DNA of 64,000 nucleotides from an uncultured Clostridia bacterium. Lineage in GTDB: Bacteria; Bacillota; Clostridia; Christensenellales; Borkfalkiaceae. Shown piece by piece: positions 35,555 through 47,000 of the stretch. The stretch is from contig CAKQJE010000004.1 in NCBI GenBank assembly GCA_934247225.1, positions 75,363-139,362 of the forward strand, in the 5' to 3' direction. The notes beneath the pieces are model-generated. The model saw only the letters and a program-made list of their open reading frames with translations, was not told the DNA's origin and did not search any database. The position numbers and the translations under genes are program-made. Position 1 is the stretch's first letter, and each line of letters begins with the position of its first letter.

Positions 35555-37745
35555 TTTCGTCATCCAATAATTGTATCGTCAGTTCGTTTTTCCCTTCGCT
35601 TAATACGGTAGTTTTGCCGTTGCAGATTACACTTACATTAAGTCCGTTCGCAACGAAAACTCTGTAACGTATTGTGTTATTCGTCTTCCTCCACCGCACT
35701 TCGACAGGCTTTCCGTCGTACAACGCACTGCCCTCGGCGTAACTCAACTTGCGCGGAAAGCGCGGTCGTAATACAACTTCGTTTGTACGTTCTTTATCGG
35801 GCAAACCCAATAACACCTTAGGCAAAAACTCCGCAACCGCACCGAACATCGGGTGCGCATGGGAACACCACTTTGTGTCGAGATATTCCCAAATAGTCGT
35901 TTCGCCGAGTCGTTTCAGGTAACCGAATGATCCTTTCACGGTTGCCGACAACAAATCGAACGCAACGTCGACTTTGTCGTGCGCAAGCAGTTGTTCCACA
36001 AGCACATACGTGCCTATAAAACCGGTATCGAAACGACGGTTTACGGTATACTTTGCAACAAGGTTATCAAGCGTGCGTCCGTCACCCAAGCCTGCCGCCA
36101 ACGCAAAGGCGTCCGCACCTTGTACACCGCCCGCAAAACTGCCTGTTTTTTCATCAAAAAACGCCTTCGTTACCGATTTCCGATATTGTTTACATAGCTC
36201 GACGAACTTGTTTACCAAGTCGAAATTTCCGACTTGTTCTGCAAGAAAAGCGGCTTTTTCAAGCATGTACACAAACAACGTAGTGTTTACAAACTCCTGC
36301 GGTATAACCACATCCGACGTTGCCCAATCGCCAAGACACCACCCGCCGTTTTCCTCACGGCAAACAAGTCCGTTGTCCGTACGCGATATAATGTAATCCA
36401 CCCATTCGGTAATGTGTGGCAACACTTCTTGCACTAACGATTTATCACCGTAGTGCATATAAAATGCGTATGGCACTTGAACCACTGCGCCGCCCCATCC
36501 GACAGGTCCTCCGCCGCCGCCATAAAATGGCGCGGTGTGTTGTATGTGACCGTTATCGATATTCTGACAATCACAGATGTCTCGTATCCATTTGCGGTAA
36601 AAAGACTCGCAATCAAACATCGTCATTGCCGCAGACGCCGTTATTTGCCCGTCTCCGGTATAACCGAGCCGCTCCCTGTGCGGACAGTCCGACGGGAAAC
36701 CGTCGTGCATATTGATTAGTTGCGTGCGTTTGTATGCGGTATACAACCAATTGAGAACGCTGTTGCTACACGCGAATGTAGTGCGCTCCGACAAGCAGGC
36801 ATGTATCACTTCCACGCTCACGACTTCGGCTTTACCTTCCACCTCGAAATATCTGAACGCTTGCTTACAAAACTTAGGGTAAAGTTCACGATTCGTTCCG
36901 TCAAGCACATATTTCGTCAATTGAAGTTGCTTTTCACCACGGTCGTTTAAGATATCTCCGCCGGACGAGTTGACGTCGAGCGTACCGTCCTTGGCAATGC
37001 ACTCGCTGTGGTTTACCATAACAACATCGCCGCTGTTACCATACGCACGCAAACATACCCTACCGCTGACAGTCTCGCCCGCATCGTACACACGTTTGTT
37101 GCCGTTTCGTTTAACAAGTCTTGGTACAATCGTGCGTATCACTCGTTCGGCAGGACAAGTTTGAAGGGTAAATATCGTTTCAAAATCGTCTTCGACGGTT
37201 ACATCGCCGTACTTCGGCGTCTTTACGAGTACCCGTAAGTCCTGCGTTTCGCCGTAAAAAATATTGTTGTCCGTAATTTCCGTTTGTCGCCAGACCTCTG
37301 TACCGTCAGACAGTATTTCATGTTCGCAACCTTGATCGTCAACATAGCGCAAACTGAACCTGGCAATAAGTTTGTTTCCGAATTCCAGATGGCCTTCGGC
37401 TGTACGCTTTGTCTGACGGTACCAACCGTTGCCCAGATAAATCGACAGCACGTTATCACCACTCTTAAGCATTTCTGCGATGTCGTAGCGACAAAAATAC
37501 ACGCGATGCGTCATTTTGTCCGCAATCGGATATAGCAAATTGTTAAGCGAGCGTGCGCGGTAGTCGGAAAAAACGGAGTTAAATAAGTCGTCGGTAACTT
37601 TCTTTCCGTTAATTTCGGCGTAGAAATACCCTAATCCAGTAATATCCAATATTGCCGACCGCACCTTACCCACCGAAAACTTTTTTTCGATGCAGGGTGC
37701 CTGTTCCGCTTCCGTCGCGGCAATCCACTTTGCATTTTCTATCAT
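35547..37745 (-). CDS. GH78 alpha-L-rhamnosidase
   Basis: About 732 residues with the full GH78 architecture: N-terminal domain (ITGLGYFYAEINGKKV, YLGNGWYRQ), a second beta domain with YDAGETVSGRVCL, and the (alpha/alpha)6 catalytic barrel. The barrel has DCPHRERLGYTGDGQ, the general-acid region, and TTIWEYLDTKWCSHAHPMFG; a C-terminal sandwich follows. It removes terminal alpha-L-rhamnose. No signal peptide, hence intracellular. I take the ATG at 37745; a GTG at 37766 in frame is an alternative. It overlaps the next gene by eight bases and is part of the long operon. Confidence 0.9.
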   Translation of the reverse strand: MIENAKWIAATEAEQAPCIEKKFSVGKVRSAILDITGLGYFYAEINGKKVTDDLFNSVFSDYRARSLNNLLYPIADKMTHRVYFCRYDIAEMLKSGDNVLSIYLGNGWYRQTKRTAEGHLEFGNKLIARFSLRYVDDQGCEHEILSDGTEVWRQTEITDNNIFYGETQDLRVLVKTPKYGDVTVEDDFETIFTLQTCPAERVIRTIVPRLVKRNGNKRVYDAGETVSGRVCLRAYGNSGDVVMVNHSECIAKDGTLDVNSSGGDILNDRGEKQLQLTKYVLDGTNRELYPKFCKQAFRYFEVEGKAEVVSVEVIHACLSERTTFACSNSVLNWLYTAYKRTQLINMHDGFPSDCPHRERLGYTGDGQITASAAMTMFDCESFYRKWIRDICDCQNIDNGHIQHTAPFYGGGGGPVGWGGAVVQVPYAFYMHYGDKSLVQEVLPHITEWVDYIISRTDNGLVCREENGGWCLGDWATSDVVIPQEFVNTTLFVYMLEKAAFLAEQVGNFDLVNKFVELCKQYRKSVTKAFFDEKTGSFAGGVQGADAFALAAGLGDGRTLDNLVAKYTVNRRFDTGFIGTYVLVEQLLAHDKVDVAFDLLSATVKGSFGYLKRLGETTIWEYLDTKWCSHAHPMFGAVAEFLPKVLLGLPDKERTNEVVLRPRFPRKLSYAEGSALYDGKPVEVRWRKTNNTIRYRVFVANGLNVSVICNGKTTVLSEGKNELTIQLLDDENE

Positions 37746-37815
37746 ACAGTCTACCGTTTTGCGCACAAACCGCCGATTTTTAATCGTGATTTTGCTTTTT
37801 TCTCTTAATTATGTT

Positions 37816-38976
37816 TTACTTGATTTCAAACGCAACCCCGCTTGACGCAAGGCGCGGTTTTACCAGGTCGTATACGCCGGCGACCGACTTATTTTGCTCG
37901 ATAGCCACAGCCGCCGCAATACCTGCCGCCTGTCCCGTCAGGCAACAGCACGGCACGACACGCAACACATGCGCACCGTTTCCGTCGGCACTGACAATAC
38001 GTCCGGCACACAGCAAATTAGGAAAATCGGTATTATATAAACAACCGTACGGCACGTCAAAGCGATAGTCGCAATGGGCAAAATCACCGGTGCTGCCGAT
38101 GGAATTTGCCACGTGTTTATCTATGTCCTCCACACGACCGAGGAAAGTTTCCGCTCCGACAATAGCGCGAAGAAGCCGTATTTGAGGTAACTCCGGAAGA
38201 GCCAATATTTCGCGCTCGTTCTTATCGGTGCCGACGTAGTAAGCCAAGGTCATTTGCTTGCTTCGACGCAAGTAGTCGTTTTCAATGGCAGACGTCACTT
38301 CTCCGATTGTTTCCACCCCAGGCTTAAACCACTGCCAGTGGCGCAACTTCGTCATGTTGCCGCTGTCAACAAACTCCGCCGCGTGCCGGCGATTTGTGTC
38401 GTGCACAACGTATGTTTGCGTATTGTCGTACGTCCTTGTCGGCACGCCGGCACGACTTGCGACAGCCGCATCGCCTGTACAATCGATTACCGCCTTGCAC
38501 GGATATAATAACCGCCCGTCGATGTTTTCCACAGTTATGCCGACAATCACGTTATTGTCGACTTCCGGATAGGTTGCAAGCGCGTCGTACAATATCGTAA
38601 CGCCGTTCTTACGCAGTATATCATCGAGCGCCAGCGAGAAAAACGTCGGCGAAAAGTGAGTGGAATATCTGTCGCTTGATTGTTCGTTTCCGCTTGTACC
38701 GCCCCAGATTTCGGGTAAGTTGTCGTAGCCGCAACCGACGGCAAGACGTATCATTTCTTCCGCCATGCCGCCCATCATTTTTCGGCCTTCGCCGTCGCAC
38801 AACGGCTCGAACCAACTGATAAGCCCAATCGTTGCAAGTCCGCCGAGATTGATGTGTTTTTCCACAAGCAATACGCTTTTGTTTTCTCTTGCGGCGGCAA
38901 GCGCGGCGCAACAGCCCGCAATACCGCCGCCTACTACAATAATGTCGTAACCTTCTTTTTTTACCGAAGTAATCAT
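37816..38976 (-). CDS. FAD-dependent oxidoreductase
   Basis: A 386-residue flavoprotein with the dinucleotide-binding motif VVGGGIAGCCAALAAA at 15-30, GGLATIGLISWF and the C-terminal FAD motif region CAGRIVSADG. It fits the FAD_oxidored (PF12831-like) group often found in carbohydrate loci of gut Firmicutes and Bacteroidota, whose substrates are mostly unknown. AAGAGGTGAAGT precedes the ATG. Encoded just upstream of GH78 and a DUF1080/1961-like protein, it could oxidise a sugar before cleavage; this is inference only. Confidence 0.82.
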   Translation of the reverse strand: MITSVKKEGYDIIVVGGGIAGCCAALAAARENKSVLLVEKHINLGGLATIGLISWFEPLCDGEGRKMMGGMAEEMIRLAVGCGYDNLPEIWGGTSGNEQSSDRYSTHFSPTFFSLALDDILRKNGVTILYDALATYPEVDNNVIVGITVENIDGRLLYPCKAVIDCTGDAAVASRAGVPTRTYDNTQTYVVHDTNRRHAAEFVDSGNMTKLRHWQWFKPGVETIGEVTSAIENDYLRRSKQMTLAYYVGTDKNEREILALPELPQIRLLRAIVGAETFLGRVEDIDKHVANSIGSTGDFAHCDYRFDVPYGCLYNTDFPNLLCAGRIVSADGNGAHVLRVVPCCCLTGQAAGIAAAVAIEQNKSVAGVYDLVKPRLASSGVAFEIK

Positions 38977-39089
38977 ACTTCACCTCTTAAAAGGCCGTAA
39001 TTTATTTGTTTGATACCGTACAACCAATCGTATTGTTAACATATAAAATGAATTAAACGGTACGACTTAATTTGCACGATTTAATACAT

Positions 39090-42000
39090 TTACTTACCAA
39101 ACGTCACTTCGCCCGTTTCGGTGTCTATGTGCCAATAGTTACAAGCCGTTTCAAATGCTCGCACCGCACTCCAGGCGGCGCCATCGGATTTCAATGTTTC
39201 CGTGCTTGCAAATCCGTGTCCGCAACCGCTTGTACCGCGATCGACGTAGCTTACATAACCTTGCGGCACAATACCGTAAATAGAGTATTTCTTTTCATCC
39301 GCGTGTCTGCTGCCGAGTATTGCGTATGCGCTACCGCCGACGATTTCCGCAGCCGACGCATCCACAAATATATTTTATACAATTGCATTGTCACGAGCAA
39401 GTAACGTTTGTCCGCTTGTTACGGCAATTTTTTTGTATTGAACGTAAATATTCGAAATCGTTCCGTTTGTAGTACGGGTAAGCAACGTAATACCGCTCAT
39501 TTTCACATTGGTAAAGCCGATATTTTTCAGTACGGCGCCTTTTTTCATTTCACCGACAAACGTTGCGTGATCTTTTGCAACGCTTGCATCAAGCCCGTCT
39601 ATTACGTATCCGCAACCGTCAAACGTACCGCTGAAACCGCCCGCGCCGTCCCATGCGTCCTGATCTGCGTAAGCCATCGGAATACTTCCGCTTTCACTCT
39701 TAATGTCGTTGCCCAGTTCGAAATATCCGCCGTAATTGTGACTGCCCTCCGTTTTGCCGTTGTTTTCGCACGCTATAGCAATCTTAACCCACGCGGCATA
39801 GTCGTCCACAGTTCTGATAACCTTGCTGACAAGCAGCATAGGCAAATTGATTGTGTACCTTGCATACTCCGCGTCGACTACTATCTGTACTGTTTGATTA
39901 CCGTAAAGATAGCCGAACAGATCTGCGGTAATATTGTTACTCGCCGCGCCGTTGCCGTTGACGGACACCAGCGTGTAATCACTCGTATCGATGAGGTCTG
40001 CAATATCGATGTCGATAATCTTAACGTTGTTCAGCGTACCGTTGTTATTTATATCGAGTTCCGCACGAACGCGGTCGCTTTTCTGCACATTGATTGTTTC
40101 ATGCCTGAATTCCGGCTCGACATATTCTTTTACGCCGAAACCGATTTTGCCTCCGTCAACGTCAATGTGCCACAAATTACCGTTCCATTCAGACATACTT
40201 GTGAAAAACTCGCTTTGTTGCAACGCCGCAAAACCGAAGAAAACTTTTTTGTCAAAAGCATTCTTGTAGTCGGAATTCGTAAAGTCCTGACCGTTTTCAA
40301 CCGTCACGTTGCCGTCTATAACGTCCTGCAATGTGTAGTTGTTTCCGAACAAACAAATAAAGTTCTTAAGATTGGCGTCGCGATTGGCGGTCATAAGCGC
40401 AAAATTACTTCCGTTTCCGCTTATTTGCGCATTAGTAACGTCGACAACCATTTTGTTCAACGAAAGATTTGCGTTGAAGATCGTTCCACTATAACCTTCG
40501 GGACTTCCGCCGCTGATTTTATCATACTGCACATATACGTTTTCCACAGTGCCTGCGCCGGTATGAACAAGAAAAGAACCGCTGTCTGTTTCAAATTCGG
40601 CATGTATAAATCCAAGATTTTTCAACACGCCGTCAGTGTGCATAACGGAGATGAAAGCGTTACCGTTGTCCGTTGTTTTTGTAAGTCCGCTGATAACGTA
40701 ACCTCTGCCGTCTATGATACCGCAAAATCCCTGACTGCCGTTGCCTTTGAAATCCGTTTTGGTACGATCGATAAACTCCGACATACCGCCGTTAACGGTA
40801 ATATTATCAGCGAACACAAAGTAACCGCCAAACAACTTGTCGTTATTCTTGCACGCCGCCTTGGAAAGCGAGCCGATACTCATATAGTCCTGTTTGTTTT
40901 TGACTACAAGAGTGTATAACTCGATTTCCGTACTGTATTTGACAATGTTAGTCTCAATGAATAACGCTACGTGTTCGCCGTAGTTTGCAACGGGCATCGC
41001 CTCCAGTTTTTCGCGATCAAGCGTAAGCATACCGTCGGTAATAGACTTTCCGACTTGTGCGTTACCGATCGTCGCCGAAACCAAACTACCCTCAAGACGA
41101 ATGTCGAAAGCAACGTCGGCAAGCCTGCCGACCTCAACGACACCGTTTGTTGCGACAGCCTCTAAAACAGGCTTGTCAACGGTTACGTTTATGATAAAAC
41201 CGCTTTCCTTATATGTGCCGCGCACCTTTGTCGTTCCGGCGTCCACAGCTACAATTTTTCCGTCGACTACAGTAGCAACCCGTTCATTATCCGTCGTGTA
41301 TGATATTACCGCATTGTTTGTTGTTTGTCCTTTTTCAATAACGTTTACCACGGGGGTAATTGCCGTCACGTAATCGCCGATTGCGTAAGTACTGAGTTGC
41401 GCACAATAACCATCGGTCGTCGGCGCAATATTCACTACGTCAAACACTATACCGTCATCAATCACCGACACGTTTACGACTGCACTCAACGCTACACCCG
41501 CATACTCAACGTGTACAACGTATTTCGTCGCGCCATATGTCTGTGCCGTAAACAAAAAACCGTCGGCATTTTTTACAACCGTTACGATACTGTCTTTTTC
41601 ACCATCGGCAACGGTACAACCGAATTGCGCTTCGGCTGTAAAATCATGCCCTTTGTAGATAAGTTTTGGAAGCAACAAGTAGTCGTCGCCGATGGTTAAA
41701 GTTACCTCATCGGTACTGACGGTAAGCACCGGCGCAACGTAACTGTTGACAACCAATACTGTGCAGGTTGCCTTTCCGTTTACCGTGGTTACTTCGATCT
41801 CGGCAGTGCCTTCGGCAATTGCCGCGACAGTACCGTTATCGTCAACCGTTGCTACAGCGGTATTACTGCTTTTCCACTTCAGATTTTCACTGCCGCCCGC
41901 TCTCACCGTCAGCGTTGCCGTATCGTTGATGTCCATCGTCAATACGCTGTCGCTGAGCACCACCTTTACTTCTTCAATCGGCGGTTTGCTCGAATTATCG

Positions 42001-42101
42001 GTCGACGCGTCCGGATTTTTCTTGCAAGCTACAAGAGCAAGCGAGCAAATCAGGCACACAAACAATGCCGCCAACGCAAATTTGCGTAAATTATTTTTCA
42101 T
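39090..42101 (-). pseudogene. surface lipoprotein with Ig and GLUG-like modules, interrupted by an in-frame TAA
   Basis: From the ATG at 42101 (overlapping the previous TGA as ATGA) there are 908 codons to a TAA at 39375-39377. The same frame continues NIFVDASAAEIV and on to a normal end at 39090. The matching position in the 25.8-kb lipoprotein reads NVFVDAS, so the stop is internal. The protein has a signal with lipobox LVAC (Cys26), a BIG_2 Ig domain, further Ig-like repeats and two GLUG-like modules (IIDGRGYVISGL, FDGCGYVIDGL). The truncated lipoprotein loses only the last 95 residues and may still fold. Confidence 0.8.
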
Positions 42102-44083
42102 TTTAACCCCCATCCTTTCCACAACGATTCGAAGGTTTCGTATTGGCTTTCATGCGTCAGATTAAAATACTGCGTATCTTCATAGAACGCCTTGCGCATA
42201 GATGCAATTTCCGTCTCGGAAAACTTCGCCGCATGATACTTGCAAATAATATACCGAGGAAAAAGCGTTTCCAGCAATATGCGATCGTGCAATGCTTCAT
42301 AGGTACCGTCGTTAAGAGCCTTGGTCTTTTCGATTTCTTTAAGTGCCAGATCGCAGTAGTTATTCCAACGTTGGAGCATTTTTATCGGCCAGTACTTTGC
42401 AGTGTAGGTAAACTCGTTGACTACGACGCCGTTGAAGTCGGCGTTGCCGCTGTCACGCATGTAGTCCATGTATGACGTCATTTCGTCGAAAAATTTCTTC
42501 ATATATACGCCGCCGTCGCCGTAATAATTGTCAAAAAAAGTCTTTTCAAGGTCTACATAATCATAGTTAACGTTGAACCACAGTCTGCTGTTCAAGTAAC
42601 TCTTGAATGCCGTAAAACTTGAGGTATACGGCGTTTTCCAGTTACCCATACTTGTCATTAATCTGCCGTTGTTAATCTTGGCAAATCGATAGTTCTCCAC
42701 GCAAGCACGGAAAGTATTGCACGGCACAAAGTAGTTGTTACTGTTGATTTCGTAATAGAAATAGTACACATTCCCGAAGGGTTGCCAATTTTCCGTTTGT
42801 TCTTTATCGACAACGTTGATATCATCCCAAAATGTGTAGGAGTAGCGTGTTTTACTACTGCAAATCAGCACGCCTACGTGGTCGTTAAATTTAAGACTGT
42901 CGTCGAACTTCGGCGCAAATCTCGTGGATTGATAAGAAAGAAACAAAATGTTTGTTTCCTTAACAGGTTGGTTGTGTTCTTCGGCATACGCTTTCAATCT
43001 TGACTGAACAATGTCATCGATGCCGTTGATAAACGGAATTATAGCCGCGGCAATTGATCCATACTTATCCACAACAGCCGTGCAACTGTCACAATTGCAC
43101 ACGACATCTTCGTCCTGTTGTCCGACGGTGACAAGGTTTCTGTCGGGATACTTTTCGAGAGTAAGATACATTATATGATCGGCGATCAACTCCTGCATCT
43201 TTTTGAGTTCCTCGGGTTTGCCGTGCGCCGTGTAGCACAGTTGCGCGGCATGCACAAGGTAGTTATCCTGGTCGTCCACGAAGTTGCAACGCTGATTACT
43301 GAACCAATCCTTGTTTTCGCTTTCGTAAACTTTGGGCGGCAAGAAGTAAAACGTGGTATGACACGGGTCGGCAGTCATATACGGTTCACCCTGATTGAAC
43401 CCCATAGAGTAGGCTCTGGGCGCAGCCACAGTGTATAACGTCTGGTCTACGCGATAGTCGAAGTCCGGACGTTCGACGATATCCATCTCAGGCAGGTAAG
43501 AACCATCTTTGGTGTAAATATAAGTGTCAAGATCCAGACAGTCGTAACCAACCAATACGCGTAGCAACGCAAGAGCGGCAAGATTGTAACCGTTGTCGCC
43601 GTCAGCCCAGACAAACACGCTGTTGCCGACGGTTTGTATCTGATACCCCGTCAACCCGATATCATCGGTCGTTTTGCGAAAGCCTGCCGCTTGTTGCAGT
43701 TTTTCGCTGCCTACAACGACCAATTTAGCGGAGCTACTCCATTCAATATCACTGTCGCCGTCAATTACTTCCAACGCAACGCCTGTTGCGCTGTTGATGT
43801 GAGAAGAAATGAATCCCGCAGCTTTTGCAACGGCATTTTTATGGCTGCCGTAATTGCTTGCCACAATCTTATACTCCGACGCGCCGTCCACAATAAACGG
43901 CTTACCTGTATCGGGAATGTCTTCAACACCCTTGTGCAAGCTGTTGGTTACCTTATGTTCGGCACGTATGTTTTCAGCATCGACGTTATTGCCCGAATCG
44001 GGTTTTTTGCCGCATGAGCACAGTAAAAACGACGTAACCGTCACACATACAAAAGCAATTACTTGCAATAATCTTTTTTTCAT
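42098..44083 (-). CDS. DUF4838 lipoprotein, alpha-glucuronidase-like
   Basis: A 661-residue secreted lipoprotein (lipobox LCSC, Cys24) of the DUF4838 family. An N-terminal domain resembling the glucuronidase N-domain (AVAKAAGFISSHINSATG, KLVVVGSEKLQ) is followed by a TIM-barrel-like part. The barrel part has NLVTVGQQDEDVVCNC, ILFLSYQSTRFAPKF and YFYYEINSNNYFVPCN. DUF4838 is related in sequence to GH67-type alpha-glucuronidases, so action on uronic-acid or similar side groups at the cell surface is plausible but unproven. It is co-transcribed with the Ig/GLUG lipoprotein (ATGA overlap) and lies three bases from the large secreted protein. Confidence 0.8.
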   Translation of the reverse strand: MKKRLLQVIAFVCVTVTSFLLCSCGKKPDSGNNVDAENIRAEHKVTNSLHKGVEDIPDTGKPFIVDGASEYKIVASNYGSHKNAVAKAAGFISSHINSATGVALEVIDGDSDIEWSSSAKLVVVGSEKLQQAAGFRKTTDDIGLTGYQIQTVGNSVFVWADGDNGYNLAALALLRVLVGYDCLDLDTYIYTKDGSYLPEMDIVERPDFDYRVDQTLYTVAAPRAYSMGFNQGEPYMTADPCHTTFYFLPPKVYESENKDWFSNQRCNFVDDQDNYLVHAAQLCYTAHGKPEELKKMQELIADHIMYLTLEKYPDRNLVTVGQQDEDVVCNCDSCTAVVDKYGSIAAAIIPFINGIDDIVQSRLKAYAEEHNQPVKETNILFLSYQSTRFAPKFDDSLKFNDHVGVLICSSKTRYSYTFWDDINVVDKEQTENWQPFGNVYYFYYEINSNNYFVPCNTFRACVENYRFAKINNGRLMTSMGNWKTPYTSSFTAFKSYLNSRLWFNVNYDYVDLEKTFFDNYYGDGGVYMKKFFDEMTSYMDYMRDSGNADFNGVVVNEFTYTAKYWPIKMLQRWNNYCDLALKEIEKTKALNDGTYEALHDRILLETLFPRYIICKYHAAKFSETEIASMRKAFYEDTQYFNLTHESQYETFESLWKGWGLK

Positions 44084-44086
44084 GCG

Positions 44087-47000
44087 TTACACCACCCTGA
44101 AATAAATTATTTTCGTTCCGATGTTGCCGGCCTCGTCAATTGCTGTAATTGTAAAACTGTAAATGCCCTTTTGACTACACACCACGGCTTCTTTATTGAC
44201 AAGTTGTTTTTGCCCGGTGGGGGTTGTAAGATACACGAACACCACCAAATCATCGGTTGCCGTAAAGTCGTCGGTCACGGTAAACTTCGGTACAAGCACC
44301 TTTTCTCCTGATTCGACGGTGGCAGTCACGGAAGAAGTAACGGTAATTGTCGGCTCGACAGAGTCGTACACGGCAATTTCGTACGACCATTCGTTGTCAA
44401 ACGGCTCAACGTATAGAAACAATTCCGCCTCTTTGACGATGTACTGTACCTTGTAAGCGCCCGACTGTTTCACAACAAAGTCATACTCAACGCCTGCGTT
44501 GCAACCGTTCAGTTCAACACCGTTGACATCCTTGACAAAAGTTCCGTCCGGAGCAAACACTTGCATAAGTACACTGACATTGGGACAAATCACATCGCCG
44601 ACGCTTATCGACGGCATGTGAATAACATCGCCGAGTTTTCCGATAGAGGCAACTTCGCCGTTTATAACTATATACGGGCGAACAAGATCCTCGTCCTGCC
44701 CTTCAAACTTATATTTACGAATCGACTTGACGGAAAATTTATTACCAGCCTTGGCATCTGTCAGTTCAACAGACAGATACACCTTATCCGAGCCGAACCC
44801 GGTAAACTTATCTCCGATTACCGTCTCGACGGGTGCAAACGCCGCACCGTCGTAGACAAACGCGCCGTTCTCGAAACCGAGAGAAATATCAAACGCTTTA
44901 CCGACAAAACTGTAATCGGTGCGGTAGGACTTACCGCCCGCAAAAAACCATACTTTGCCGTCCACTTGTCTGAACACCGCCTGCACGGCATTATCGGCGT
45001 TTGCCGCATCGGTAAGGGTGACCACCGCTTGCGTATAGTTACCTATGCCGCCAAAACAACGGAACACGAAGTTTGACTGCTCGGCGACAATGGCGTTTGC
45101 GTAGGTTACGCTCATTACACCATCGGTTGCAGCCGTCAGAACATAACCGTTATCAGAGGACTTGTCTCCCGTGGCGTTCGTCGCCACAAAATAGTTTTCA
45201 TATTTAAGATAGCCTTTCTCGTATATTACAACGCACGGTACCTGTTTACTGAACAATTCGATTCCTTCGCAGAGGTACGTCACCTTGATTGTTTCGCCGT
45301 TGGTTGCGACATTCGGTATGAAACTTTCGCCGCTGTCGTACGTTTCCGTCTTGCCGTCATACTCCACACGCACGGTGCAAAGAAGTTTGTGCACTCCGTC
45401 CCGATCGTATTTATTGGCGTACACTTGAGGCAAAATGAAAGACGCTTCGGAAATAAACATCCGTGGCAATGTAATATTGTCCACTAAAACCGGAAGCTCA
45501 TTTGCCGTTACCGTAACATCGTAACCGACGATTTTGCTGTTGCCAACGTAGTCGACAGCCGTGTACACAATTTGCCACGTACCTGTCTTTTCGGGACGAA
45601 AACCTCCGTCTGTACGCAATATCGTGTCACCGTTCTTGGCGTATACCGACAAACTCACGTTACCGTTGCCGCCGCTTATCGTAGCCGCAGCATATTGGAT
45701 AAATTCGCCCGCCTTGCACGAAGTTATTCTGTCGGTCGACAGATCGATTGTTATCGGGTTCGGCTCGGTCTTGGCATGTACCCACAGCACTTTTTGCGCC
45801 GTAATACCGCTACGATTGGTTGACGTGTAGACGATCGCATAGTAACCCGCGTATTTAGCGATAAACTTGCCGTCAACAAAACTTACCGATATCCTATCGT
45901 TGCTTGCATAGTTGTACCATACGTTAACGTTCACCTCAACATCGTCGCTGTAAAGATCGTGCGCCGTGGCAGTCGGTACGGGATAACTCTTCCCTACAAC
46001 GGCTTCGGGCATCACATCATAATCGGTGTCGACGGTGATCGTCGGTTGTTCCGTCACTTCAAATCCGTCGTTTGACAAATTCACACCGGCAACCTTGGTA
46101 ATGCAAAATTGTGCATGGGTGGATGTGTAGTTTTCCGCAGTAATCGACAATTTGACATACCCGCTTTTGAATCCGCTCCACAGCGACTCGTAATAGCGAG
46201 AGTCGTCAAGGTCGGTAACAATCTTTTTAAAATTCGTGCTGTCTATACGAACCTTGTCCTTATGCGGGTTGGGATCGCTGTAGTTTTTGTCGGCGGGAAC
46301 ATTGAAGTTGGTTGCATGCCAAATCTGCTGCGTTGTCGGATCATAACTGAAACGGAACGGGTAGTCGTCGTTATAAATATCGTAGGTATACCTCCCCGAA
46401 CCGACGATTGTATTCTGTCCGCGTAACGGCATATTGATCCACTGCCCAAACCCATCGTTTTTGTGTACGGTGGTAATGTTATCCAGCGTACCGGGAACAT
46501 AATTCTCCAAACCTACGGGTTTTTGCCCGTTACCGCAAGCCGCAGCAAAGGCAACGCCCTTCTCGTCTTGAGAAGTACGCTCGTTGACAATGATTTTGAT
46601 ATAAACATCGGGGTTTTCGAAGTCGGTCAACGTAACGATAAACCGCGTGAATGCGCCGGCACCGACCGTCTGATTAATGATGAATCCTTCCACAAAGTAG
46701 TTGTCTGCGGTAAGATTACTTACGGGAATGGCTTGATTGACCACAAATTCATCCTTTTGCGCAAGCGAAACAACCACACCTTTAATATTCTTATCTCGTA
46801 CATTGTCGGGCGTTTTATATACGGCGGAAGAGTTTTTGTCTTTAACCGAATAGGTTACATGATCGACGGAAAATTCGTGCGTTTCGCTGTAAACCTTGCC
46901 GCCTGCGCTTGCCGTGTAGGTTAGTTTATACTTGCCGCTGAGTTTCAACAAGACTTCGCCGGCATAGGACGAAGTGCCGTCGGGAAACACTAATGTGTGG

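Noticed and set aside
39408..40919. 503-codon plus-strand frame
   Set aside because: Antisense to the Ig/GLUG lipoprotein; length comes from low stop density in the opposite frame.
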